Shown here piece after piece: positions 11,656-22,911 of a DNA stretch of 64,000 bases. The DNA comes from Volvariella volvacea V23 (taxonomy: Eukaryota > Basidiomycota > Agaricomycetes > Agaricales > Pluteaceae). Position 1 is the first letter of the stretch. Every line of letters starts with the position of its first letter. The notes beneath the pieces are model-generated. The model was not told where the DNA came from. It did no database searches and worked only from the letters and a program-made list of their open reading frames with translations. The stretch is taken from positions 647,979-711,978 of the forward strand of contig KB722741.1 in assembly GCA_000349905.1 (NCBI GenBank). Direction: 5' to 3'. The translations under genes and the position numbers were made by a program.

Positions 11656-11972
11656 GGTTAAAAACGAAGAGTGCAATGAGGCATGGGGAAAGCCTCATGG
11701 TTTATATATGACGTTGAGTTTGTCCGTGAGATAGGTCGTCGACAAATGATGCCGCTTAGGTGCTGTTCAAGTGCTATACCACGGGATCATATGTTGCTTC
11801 CTTTTTCAACTATCGTAGGCGCAGTCAAAAATGTCGCCTGATGGTCACTTAAGTACTGTTTTGGCTACTGTGCATCGGGAATTTTTATGAATCTACTAGA
11901 ACATACGTCTTGGCAGTCGTGAGTATGGATATTTGCTCTGTGATAAATTCGATTAAGGCCTGTTAGCAGAAT

Positions 11973-14459
11973 CTATTGTAATGATTGATAAATTATTGAA
12001 GCCGGTCCCATATAAAAAGGTGGTGAGCCACTGAGCCAGTAACCAACCTTCCAATAATATCCTTACCTGCGCTCCTTGCCCTTGTCAAAAAGGATATAGC
12101 GGTAATTAGCTGATAATGCTGGAGTATCACGAAGAGCATACATTGGAGTCCTTCCAACAAATCTGTGCCTTTAGTTCCGATAGTCCAAGTAATAGAATAA
12201 CATCGTAGGAGACCTCGTAATAGTGGCAATTGATCTTGCTATTCCACTTTTTCTTGATTACCTGGTTGAGGGAGGATTTACCGGCCACTATGGTACACAT
12301 TTCTTTCCTGTCCATAGGGGAACCTAAAAACATACATTACTGCGTTTCTTTATGCATTCGAAAGTGGAGATTACCGTCCGTGGTCCATTGAGGTTGCTTC
12401 AGGCTGCCACGATAACAGTGGATCGTCGTTCTGAGATCACACTTCATGAGGTTTTTTTTCTCATAATCACATATATTAAAGTTCCGTCGAAATTCCTGGG
12501 ATTCACCCACTATTGTGTCCTGGAACAATTAACGAGAAATAAATGATGTCAAAAATAAAGTAGAATAATATGAAAGCTAGTAAAGGGCACCTTGGGTAAG
12601 ACAATGTCAAATGCACCAGGAACTCGCACAACGCCATCTGCTTCTATGTATGCTGTATCTTGGCGTCTCAAGTGCTCTGGGTCATAACGATTATAATCCA
12701 AATTGCACTTGACACCATAGACATATCTGGAGATGCGAGCATGAACAAAGTGGTCGAGATAGAAAGAGACTGCACCGTCAGCGACAGCTTTGCTTCTATT
12801 TTCTATGTGAGTAAATTTTCTTGCAGGTTAAGGCTTCTTACGAGTGATGATCTGGCCGAAGTAGTGATATGTTGGAGTACTGTTGGAGTTTGTCCTTTAA
12901 TGACGTGAAAAGCCATTCACTCCCTGCAAAACCTCCAACTAGGAAAACCGCCTATCGGATCATCATGAGGCACTGGCAATATACGTACTAGTATCGATAA
13001 GTTATATTACCTTGATTTGTGATAAAAACTTTGCTTCTGTAACGGTATTGGTAATGCAAGAAATAGATGGGGCAAAGAAATGAGCCACAACCTCTCTGGG
13101 ACAGCGATTGTAAGAAACGAGATGAGAGGGAATCGTAGAATTCGTTGGGTATTACCCTTCGAGCCTCAATTGGCCTGTACGAATGTTGAAGTCTGGGTCC
13201 TTGTCCCGCATAGAACCAAATTTGATGAAGGTAGTCTCGTTGATGTCCCGGAATCTTAGTTTTGCACTTTTGTCAAATGACTTTGCAATCTCGTCGACAG
13301 CGTCGTGATACTTGCTCCCCATAAGGAAGTCTAGTATCTTTAGGATCAAAACTTATGAATGAGTGTTGTAATGAGGAATTTACTTTGAAGAAACTCTCTT
13401 GCTCGTCGCGTCACGAGAACTGAGCCTTGTAGATGACCTTTGTGTAATGTCCATGAGCGATCTCGAAATAAAGGTGGAAAAAATACATTGTGGTACGGCA
13501 GCCTCTTCAAACGTCAACTCGCCTGACTTGGTATAACCAGTAATGTCAATGGTACCCCCTCCTGCATCAACAATTAAAATGGCATCGCCCTTCTGTAAAA
13601 TATTGTCAGCGACGGTTTTTATTAAGAGTTAAATGCAAACTTTGAGCTGATTCGCCAACAGTCCATGCGAAAGGCAATAATGAAGGCTCGCCTCTCCTCC
13701 TGTGGCAAATTGAACGGAATCCCGACCTTCTTCGGTGTCAGGAACAAGACCAGCTTGTACGGCAGCTCGCCGCATCAACGCTTGTTGGGCCCATTCCCAT
13801 CCATTTGGACGAGACAGTATAACAATTCTTTCAGGGTTCCAAATAGAACCTCCATTCATGTGAGATTCGGTAATAAATTTTTTCGAGCAGTCGAACAAAT
13901 ATTTGAGGAAGTCGGCGAAAACGGTTTGTATGCTTTTCCCAGGAGGTAGGGGAGGTATATCCTTAATAGCCTGTGGGTATTTCATCTCCTTGGGTCGTAG
14001 GTGTAACTTGAACCTAAATAGCATATCAATACAGCATAAGCATCAAATGACAGATATAATGGGGATATGCTACCATTCCGCCTTGACCAAGTGATCAGTT
14101 TCAATCATTTCCAAAAATGATTCTTGTTCTGCTTCTGCGCCAACAGCACGAACATCACAATCTGGCCCATAAAGAATAATGGTGGGTATTTTGCAGTCTC
14201 CACCAATCCCTTCTTGTGCGGGGAATCTAAGTCCAAGATTGAGTATTTTGATCTCGTAAGTATAAATGAAAGACCTCGTGACACTCTGGACGACAGGGTG
14301 TGTGCCAGGATCAAGGATACTGCATCACCCTTGAGTGTGAGATAATAGCAAGTGTAGTTTACAGGCTTACCAGTATGAAACACCACTGCAGGTCGTGCCA
14401 ACGTCCAGAGCAAGTATCAATTTCCTCCGGACACCAGTATATATAGGCCAAGATTTCAT
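11973..14459 (-). CDS. HSPA12-like Hsp70 family ATPase, copy 2
   Basis: Same architecture as copy 1. The start at 14457-14459 reads MKSWPIYTGVRRKLILALD. The phosphate-1 loop is DVGTTCSG, with cysteine where all other copies have tyrosine. The middle domain starts FKLHLRPKEMKYPQAIKDI and includes RPNGWEWAQQALMRRAA and FATGGEASLHYC, where the E of the usual TEGEAS is replaced by G. Phosphate-2 is IVDAGGGTIDITGY and the adenosine motif is VFLVGGFAGSEWLFT (about 12880-12955). The C-terminus has IHCYRGSLKQPQWTTDG, LLLGLSELKAQICW, a 14-nt exon at 12067-12080 and a last exon ending MGPASIIYQSLQ. The frame is open through all exons I could follow. It is head-to-head with family-B copy B1 about 0.6 kb away. 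The two changes in nucleotide-site motifs suggest altered ATP handling. Confidence 0.86.
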
Positions 14460-15064
14460 GGTAACCGTAAGGTTCGACGTATTAAAGAAGGGGCTCAGCA
14501 CTAAACAACACTGCCAATTAGTCCTATTTATCTGTGTCAACTCACGAGATGTATGCTAGCAACTCTCAAGCGGCTTTTCCGTAGACGCGAGCCCAATTTA
14601 CGGCCGCAGTTAGGATTTCGCGTATTTTGCGCATTTCAAGAACGGTCGCTGATGAGAATCAGCGGTAGTCAATGTAAAATATGTAAGGTATGGTCATGTT
14701 AGCAGGCGCTCCACTCTCATGAGGCCTCGGATATTTGCGGTTCCCAGCAGATTTCAAGTGGTAAATGACCGCAGACACCATGTAGTATCCTGAAAAGGTA
14801 GACAACTACGCGAGAAGTCAGTCAAAACTACGTGATCTTTGCTGGTGGAGATGGCGTATTCAAGGTCATGATACATTGACGGCAAATTAGATCTTCACAA
14901 GGCTTATTGCTCCAAGGAGCTGCGGGAGGCTCATGGACTACAAAATCAACCAGCGATACAAATGGGCTCAATAAATATTGCCCCATTTTGCATTTTGAAG
15001 TTCATACAGATGGGCACCATTTCTAGGTTCTTCTGAAACTTCGTTCCAGATTCGTCGTACTCAT
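14460..15064. promoter_or_regulatory. Head-to-head intergenic region, Hsp70 copy 2 / B1
   Basis: About 0.6 kb separate the Hsp70 copy 2 start and the first recognisable B1 exon. It contains a CTCATGAGGC stretch at about 14717 resembling the CCATGAGGC core found beside B2 and B3, but the rest of the block is not clearly preserved. A first B1 exon (short, Met-starting) would be expected here; I could not identify it. Confidence 0.4.
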
Positions 15065-16627
15065 TTGATTGGCAGCGACTTGACCCAGGCCAAACCATTC
15101 GAACATCCAGTGGAGGGATTCAACGATGATACTGAAGATACAAATGAGCAGCCTCGTTCAGCAGATGGTGAGAGCTTATCATGTTTCAATTGTCCTCAAA
15201 GCCAATTCATCGCATTTTCACCAGCGAGAATGACTTGTAACTGGGATAGCAGTAGCCACCAGAGAGATGCTACCAGAGATAATACACAAAGGACTGAAAC
15301 GAGTCGTTTGTCAATTCAGAGACAAGGTGGAATATCCTTGCCTTCGAGTTTTTCTTCAGAAATATTTATCCTTAACTAATATAGAACCTGATCCTCGTTC
15401 ATGCAACCGAAGAGCACGTTGGACAAATGCCATGGGGAAGCCAGAACAAGTGAGAAATGTTTGTATTTATGGAATTTGAAACTAAATTCAGACACATTTA
15501 GATTGAGAGATTGCTTCAGCAAAATAGTGAACTACACAATGAAAACAGGGCTTTGCTCGATCAACTGCAGGAGGAACGCCGACGTCGTATTTCTAATGGA
15601 CGCTACGTCTCACGGTTGAAGACATTCCTGAGCTCCATTCGGGAACAACTTGCTTTGGAACAGGCCCGGCATGCCCAAACACAAAGACGTCTTGCAGAGC
15701 GTAACAAGGATTTTAAGGAGATTGAACCCTACCTATCGAAAGCAAGTTCATTGTCAGGTTGAGAGGTGTCCGATTTAGTGGAAGCTATTAACCAAGAAAT
15801 TTATCAAATTTCTGCTGCCTTTGTCGATCAGCTTGACCTCAATGATTCAAGTAGGCAAGGAGTCGCGAATGGAGAATTCAAGGACTTAGAGGGTCTATCA
15901 CGTGTTCTCTCACCTACCTTCATTTCTCTGCTGTCCAGTCGTACACCTCTATCAAAGGATGTAGACGAAGATTTCGGAATCCAAATTGCTCTCCAAGCAA
16001 TAATGGCCACCTTTGCTTACAATTATGCCAAGTTGTGGTGCCCATCAAATGAGGGCCTTTCATATCACCTCAAGAAGATATATGACGGCATCGCTATTGT
16101 TGGTAAGTTACTATTGTAGGCTGACTTGTGGTATTTGACCATCGTTTTCATTAGAACCCCACGCCGCATACAAGTGGAGAGCCATGACAAAAGCCCAAAT
16201 TCGTCTCCAGTACCACAACAAGAGTGTTGATTTCTGCACGGAGAAGTTAATAAATGAATTGCGCCTGCTTTTTAGTCTATGTGGTTGGACAGAGGCGGAT
16301 AAGAGTGATGGCCACATTTCATCAATGCTGAGTAGTCGTAGCTTGACAGTTCTTGTAGAGAAGGTCCTGAATTTGGGCCAAGCCCTCGGAGAAGGAATGA
16401 TGAGCGATGAAGGACGACTCATCTGGTTGGTACCAGGATCATCTCATAACTCTTCCATTGCAGAAAGTGATCACGACTGCTCAATCACCAATCAACTGAA
16501 TAATACGCCACCGACTGCGACTATTCTATGTACGATTGGATTAGGATTGCAGATAACTGCAATTCGCCCTGGCGGAAGGAAGGTAGCAACCCCGGTGAAG
16601 GCCCATGTAGTTCTGCACGAAGGCTAG
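15065..16627 (+). pseudogene. Family B copy B1 (coiled coil plus conserved helical domain), interrupted by a stop
   Basis: Homologous to B2 and B3 over the whole body. The start is approximate: 15065 opens the first frame, without a clear initiator. A coiled-coil exon begins IERLLQQNSELHNENRALL (from about 15500) and continues QARHAQTQRRLAERNKDF. The conserved helical domain follows: SDLVEAINQEIYQISAAFVD, then DEDFGIQIALQAIMATFAY with signature WCPSNEGLSY. A second conserved exon has KWRAMTKAQIRLQYH, LFSLCGWTEAD, and a C-terminal beta-rich part LCTIGLGLQITAIRPGGRK. The defect is an in-frame TGA at 15760-15762, between SSLSG and EVSDLVEA, exactly where B2 and B3 have R or K. The C-terminus is also short, ending VVLHEG without the final lysine-rich exon. 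Apart from this the frame is open, so the loss is recent or the stop is an allele. Confidence 0.7.
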
Positions 16628-16820
16628 GTAGGTTGAACTGTTTGCAGAATATGCCCTCTGATATTTTGCTAATTGTAACTAAAAACACATAGTGCGATAC
16701 ATAATAACAAGCACTAATTCAGCGTGCCTTAATACGGCCGATAACTTCCTACGAATTCTCATATCTGTCGATGACTATGCCCTGTGTTATTTGAGTGGGT
16801 CCATAATGGCAGGCTCGTAC

Positions 16821-19338
16821 TTATAAATCTATGTCATGAACTATAGAGGCTGGGCTCCTGTACATGATTTGTTATGAAATACATTGAATACATACAGTTA
16901 GTAGCTCTTACCGCTTCTGTTGACCCTAATTTTGAGTGATGAGAGTGAATACCTCGATACAACCAGGCAGTTGGCGAACTCACATTGTCTGTCCAGCCTA
17001 TCTGTGCCTTTAGTTCTGTGAGACCAAAAAGAAGGATAATCTCGTAGTTCAGAGTAAAGTACTCTTGTCGGCCCTTGGAGGGGGGATGGTGCTTGATGAT
17101 TCTTGAGATTGAGGCGGCATCAACAACTACAGTGCATAGGATGCCCCAATCTTCCAGAGGACCTGCCGCAGATATTATTAACGACAGAACGATCGCTAAG
17201 CTATAAGAGCCTACCATCGTTCATCCAATAAGGCTGCTTCAGTGGACCCCTGTAACAATATATGTCGCACCGCAAATCACCATCAAGGATGTCCGCCCTC
17301 TTGTCCTTGCAACGGTAATAGGGCTTTCGAAAGACCTGAGTTTCCGAAACTTCCGTGCCCTTTGGATTTGATTATCCGTAGAATGCGACAGCAAGCATTT
17401 CACGCAGGACTCACCCTAGGGATAATAGTGCAAAATCCACCAGAAATGCGCTGGGTACCATCAGCCAAAGTAATTTTTGAGGGCAAACGGCGATCGTGTT
17501 CTGGGTTTTGAGGCTCGTATAAAGGATTGCACGTTGCCCCACATACATATTTGAAAATGCGGGAACGGACGTAATGGTCAAGATAAAAGGAGACAGCTCC
17601 GTCAGCGACGGCTTTGTTCCTGTGGAGTGTTGGATATGTCAATTGAGTGAACCCAAGGAATCCTCACGAATGATGATCTGGACGTATAATAGATACATCG
17701 TATTGCTTAAATTTCTCCTGGAGGGATGTGAACAGCCAATCATTCCCAGCGAATCCACCAACGAGGAATGCGCACTGAATTTTGGAGTTATGTTAGCACC
17801 TGTATGCATGCTTATATTATGTACAACTCCTACCTTGATCTGTCTTTTGTACTTAGCGTCTGCAATTGCTTGAGAAATGCAAGAGATTGAGGGCTCATAA
17901 AACCGAGCAACTTCATTTCTGAGTTGTGTGTAGATGCTAAGATAGTAATATATTTAGAAGTGGAGAGATTATACCCTTTGAGCCTTAGCTGTCCGAATCG
18001 GATGTTGAAATTCTGGTCGTTATCTCGTAATGTCCCAAACTTAATGAACGCAGGCAGATTAGGATCTCGAAATAAGAGTTTCGTAGTTTTGTCAAAGCAT
18101 CTGGCAATATCGTCCACATCCTCGCTATATTTCGAGTCCTGAAGATAGTCTACAGAGGGGAATACTAAGTTAACTCTTAAAGGTGCGTCAAAAGATGGTA
18201 CCTACTGCGAAGGAAGATTTTTGCATGCTGTGTAACAAAAATTGAACCGTGAAAGTGAGCTAACAAATGTGTCATTATTCTAGCAGCAGTATCAAACTTT
18301 TAAGAACAACTTACATTGTGGTGCAGCAGCTTCCTTGAACACGAACGCATTGTTGGAGTTTTTCTCATATCCACTGATGTCAACTGTGCCACCACCCGCA
18401 TCAATAACGAGAACTGCAGAACCTGCCTTAATTATACGACATGAGATATAGCAACAACTATAACAGTGAACCGGACTCAGAAGGGGACCAACCTTCAGCT
18501 TCTCCGGAACCAACCCGTTCGCAACACAAAAGTGAAGACTTGCTTCTCCTTCAGTGACGAAATGAACGCTATCTCGACCTTCTTGAGTGTCAGGAATTAC
18601 CCCAGCTTCAACTGCTGCTTGTCGCATAAGGGCCTGCTGCGGTCCCTCCCATCCATTTGGGTGGGTCAAGATGATATCCTTCTGTGACCCCCACACAGAA
18701 ACACCATTAAGGTGAGATTCCACGATGAATTTCTTGGCACACTGAAACAAATAGCGAAGAAAGTCGGCAAAGATGCTAATGATGCTCTTCCCCAGTGGAA
18801 GTGGTGGAATGTTGTCAGTTATTTGCGGGGATTGGAGGTGTTTGGGGCAGAGGTGCAACTTGAACCTGTTCCCATCGACATCTTCTATATCAGCAATTCA
18901 ACGTGGGACAATGCATGACACGGCACACCATTCTGCCTTTATCAGTTGCTCTGTCTCTACCTCTTCTAAGAACAACCCCTGTTCAGCCTCGGCACCAACA
19001 GCACGAACATCTCCATTTGGTCCATACAGGATAGTTGTTGGAATTTTGTGATCACCGACGCTACCCTCTTTGGCTGGATATCTTGTATGGAGGTGTCATC
19101 GAATTGAGTTTAGCTAGTAGTACCATGGTCCATGTATCGGTGAGGGAGTACCTTGTCACACTCTCGATTACTGGACGACTGCCTGGATCTAGGATGCTGA
19201 TTACACCCATCAGATATCATTGGATTGAACCAGAGTGAGTTAAGCTGACGCATAGGAAACACCACTATAAGTGGTCCCAACATCCATAGCAAGGACGAGT
19301 CTGCGACTATCTCCTTTATACGTTGGTCGGTTGTGCAT
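16821..19338 (-). CDS. HSPA12-like Hsp70 family ATPase, copy 3
   Basis: Start at 19336-19338 reads MHNRPTYKGDSRRLVLAMD, followed by DVGTTYSGVSY (residues 19-29). The middle domain has HLQSPQITDNIPPLPLGKSI, THPNGWEGPQQALMRQAA and FVTEGEASLHFC. Phosphate-2 is LVIDAGGGTVDISGY. Further exons carry DDIARCFDKTTKLLFRD, FIKFGTLRDNDQNFNIR and FLVGGFAGNDWLF. The C-terminal segment reads EVSETQVFRKPYYRCKDKR, CYRGPLKQPYWMND and LLFGLTELKAQIGW. A 14-nt exon lies at 16912-16925 and the end is SPASIVHDIDL. It is tail-to-tail with B1. It belongs to the closely related set 3-6 (shared KGDSRRLVLAMDVGTTYSG start). The conserved upstream block sits at 19417-19457. Confidence 0.87.
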
Positions 19339-19793
19339 GTCCTAAGGAGAAAATGGAGGGAACAACAGACAAAAATATGGCCATATATGTATAGATACTT
19401 GACACGCTCTTTTTCCATCCATCACGTTGCTCTATTTGCACGATCGCCCAGTCACTCATACTGCTATTTAAACATTGTATATAACTATTAGTAAAGCTGT
19501 TGGCGCGCTTCCTCATTCTTTTTTGAAAGCAACGCCCCCAGGTTTTTATACTTGTACACAAAGCGATTAAGAAAGTCCCTACTTAGAAAAGTAGTCTTGC
19601 AGACACAACAACGGGAATAGCATACAAGTTTCATGCATTGCATTCAGTCATGGCATTCATACCCCCAGCGCTGCAGCTTTGTGCGGGCTTTCGCAAATTA
19701 ATGTTTGTCTGTCCAACGCCTGATTATTGTTCTTTTCCTATAAATAACTACGCTCGCCGGGAGATTGCGAGCGAAATATATATGCGATAGTCC

Positions 19794-22260
19794 TCATACA
19801 TCTGTCTCGTAGACTATGGAGGCCGGCCCTCTGTATACTGGCCATCAGAGGTAAAGGTTAATGACGCATTAGTTGATCCTTACCGTTTCTCTTGACCCTA
19901 ATTTGTACATTGGTGCTATGAGTATCAGGTACCGATGGTATAGCAGATGAACGCACACTTTCTTCCCAGCATATTTGCGCCTTCAGCTCAGTAAGACCAA
20001 AAAGAAGGATAACATCGAAGCTGACGGTGAAGTAAACCTGACCATTGCGGGAACCTTGCTCGATTATTCCATCAATGGAAGCGGCGTCTACAACCACGGA
20101 ACATGCAACACTCCAGTCTTGAGGAGAACCTGTGATTTAGTCAGCATCTCTACTATATTACATCCTTTGAGCGTACCGTCGGACATCCATTGGGGCTTTT
20201 CAACTGTGCCTCGGTAGCAATAAACCTGACTTGTTAACTGACTTCCAAATAGCGCGTCTCGGGATTTAGCATAGCGAGAGTAGGAACTCCTGAACTCCTG
20301 GGTTTCAGAAACCTCCGTATCCTAAAAGCACTAATTAGTCGATTTCTGGGCACACACAATCAAGCCAACCTTGGGTAGGATGGTATCGAAGGCGCCAGGT
20401 ATGCCAACCAAGCCGTTTGGAAATATAATCCTTGTGGACAGGCGTTGCACGTGCTGGGGATTGGTTGCATCGAAGGGAATGCAAGCCTGTATACCATAAA
20501 TATACTTCGAGACCCTGGCACGAACATGGTGATCGAGATAATAAGAGACCGCCCCATCAGCAACGGCCTTGCTCCTAGGCGCAGTTAGGAATATGAATCA
20601 GCGTTGTATACTTGCCGTACTCACGAATGATGGTCTGGTCGCATAATGGAAATATTATACTGTTGGAATTTATCCTTAAGACATGTGAAAAGCCAATCGT
20701 TCGCGGCGAAGCCACCGACGAGGAACGCGCACTTTGTTGGGTTATATGATTACATCAAGGTATGATTTCATGTTGTGTGTTGTATGCCACTCACCTTAAT
20801 CTGTCTATGATACTTGGCCTCCGCAATGGAACGGGAAATGCAGGTGATTGAGGGCTCATAGAAACGAGCAACTTCCGTTCTGATTCCAGTTGGGGCTGTG
20901 AGATAGATTTAACCCAGGAGTGTGGTGATCATACCCTTCGAGTCTCAGCTGCCCAGACTTGATGTTGAAGTTGGGATCCCGATCCTTTATTGTACCAAAC
21001 TTGATAAACGCGGGCACGCCTGGATCACGGAATCCAAGTTTCGTGGTTTTATCGAAGCATCTCGCAATATCGTCAACAGCTTCGCTGTATTTCGAGTCGC
21101 GAAGATAATCTGTGGGAAGTTGAATCGATGCTTTTATCGTCTTAGAAAGACGCCTACCTTTAAGAAAGAGCTTTGCGTGTTGTGTAACGAAGATCGAACC
21201 GTGGAGATGACCTATGAGGTCCTTTAGTGAGTAAGATAAGTTAACAAGAAAAAGAATGCCTTACATTGTGGAGCAGCAGCCTCTTCAAATACAAATGAAT
21301 CGTCAGATTTCTTCTTATATCCACTGATGTCAACTGTTCCACCACCGGCATCAACCACGAGTACTGCGGCGTCGGACTGGAGACCGTGTAAACACGCAAT
21401 TCAGTCTGCTCGCGAAGACACGAACCTTCAAATCCTTTGGTACTAACCCATGAGAGACGCAAAAGTGAAGACTTGCTTCTCCTTCAGTTACGAATTGGAT
21501 GCTGTCCCGGCCTTCTTGAGTATCAGGGATCATCCCAGCTTCGATAGCGGCTTGTCGCATAAGGGCTTGTTGTGGTCCTTCCCATCCATTTGGGTGAGTC
21601 AGAATGATGTCTTTCTGCGACCCCCACACAGAGGCACCACTAAGATGCGACTCTGTGATGAAAGTTTTCGCACATTCGAACAAATAACGAAGGAAGTCAG
21701 CGAAAACAGTGACAACGCTCTTGCCCAACGGAAGTGGCGGAATGTTGTTGATTATTTGTGGAGATTGGAGGTGCTTTGGGCGAAGATGCAATTTGAACCT
21801 GTCCTCGACCACCGACATTACTATTAATACCACGAGTCTCAATGCAATACGATATCGACGCACCATTCAGCCCTGATAAGGTGTTCGGTATCCATCTTTT
21901 CCAACATGGATGCATGCTCGGCCTCAGCTCCAACGGCACGAACATCGCCATTTGGGCCGTAAAGTATAACAGTCGGGATTTTGTGGTCGCCAACGACACC
22001 CTCCTTTCCAGGATACCTTAATGTGCAGAAACGAATTATGCAAAGTCAACAGCATTAAGTAGTGTTCAATTACCTTGTCACGCTCTCGATAACTGGAGGT
22101 CTGCCGGGATCAAGGATGCTAATCACACAATCATCAGATGGCATCTCAGAGCGAATGCTATGCTCACTCACGCATAGGATACACCACTATACGTGGTCCC
22201 CACATCCATGGCCAAGACGAGCTTGCGACTGTCGCCTCTGTATGGGGGTCGGTTGCTCAT
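19794..22260 (-). CDS. HSPA12-like Hsp70 family ATPase, copy 4
   Basis: The start chosen at 22258-22260 (MSNRPPYRGDSRKLVLAMD) matches the other copies; an in-frame ATG farther upstream at 22350 would add about 30 unconserved residues and was not used. Then DVGTTYSGVSYA, the middle exon FKLHLRPKHLQSPQIINNIP with THPNGWEGPQQALMRQAA, phosphate-2 VDAGGGTVDISGYKKKSDD, GSIFVTQHAKLFLK, FIKFGTIKDRDPNFNIKSG, and adenosine motif FLVGGFAANDWLFTCL. C-terminal parts are SETQEFRSSYSRYAKSRDA, CYRGTVEKPQWMSDG, VILLFGLTELKAQICWEE, a 14-nt exon at 19884-19897, and the end YRGPASIVYETDV. No stop or frameshift was found. It has no B partner but keeps the B-side promoter block upstream (22560-22670). Confidence 0.88.
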
Positions 22261-22911
22261 TTTCAATGAGGGGTAGTGGTTGGAGGAGGAATGATACGAT
22301 GAAGGCAAAGAACGCAGCAGGTATATATGCTTGATCCTTTCCTGAACCACGCTATGGCTATCAACAACATCAATTGAGTGGAACGTGTCGCACAGTCGTC
22401 CGGTCTGTCCCCGAATGCCGTAGATCAGTAAGTAGAGCCGTTTGTGTGTATCCTTACTTAGAACTTATCACGTAGATACTGTGAATAGTAGAGTAATTGG
22501 AAAGCACCCCCGAATACGCGATTCAAAGCAAGTGCTAATGAGCCAATAAGATCAGATCATACCTTCCATCCACGCGCGACGCAGATCAACCTGCTGCGTG
22601 TTGTTCCATGAGGCGCAGCATGCGGGGAACTTGCTGAGGCCTTGTACCCCTTTAACACCCTTCTTTAGCTAAGGCCCATCTCTTGTTCCGTGTCCTCGTT
22701 GGATGCAGCACTAACAAAAGACCGGCAGCGCAGGGCACTTAGCCAGCTGCGCACATACGATGTTGAACACAGTTCCGAAATACAACTGCGCTCGAATTTT
22801 TGGCACAGCTCTCTCATCACAATATAGGGTATCGTTGATATAGAGCGAATTAGTGGTTGGAAATTCCTCATATCTGACAACGGTGTCTCGCGGAAAAACG
22901 AGAGACACGTC
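22261..22911. promoter_or_regulatory. Upstream region of copy 4 with vestigial family-B promoter
   Basis: Contains the Hsp70-side block (22346-22400, with TCAACAACATCA and CGCACAGTCG) and, farther out, a block at about 22560-22640 with GCGACGCAGATCAACC and CCATGAGGC. The latter matches the sequence just before B2 and B3, including the following GGCCTTGTACCCC versus GGCCTCGTGTCCC near B2. No B coding sequence follows; copy 5 ends at 22912 instead. Confidence 0.55.

Noticed and set aside
21450..21827. Plus-strand frames of about 125 codons opposite the Hsp70 middle exons (also near 24664-25032 and 13665-13949)
   Set aside because: They recur opposite every Hsp70 copy only because the coding strand is conserved; the antisense proteins show no independent conservation.
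22168..22350. Upstream start for Hsp70 copy 4 adding about 30 residues
   Set aside because: The extra residues have no match in the other seven copies, whose starts align with the ATG at 22258-22260.
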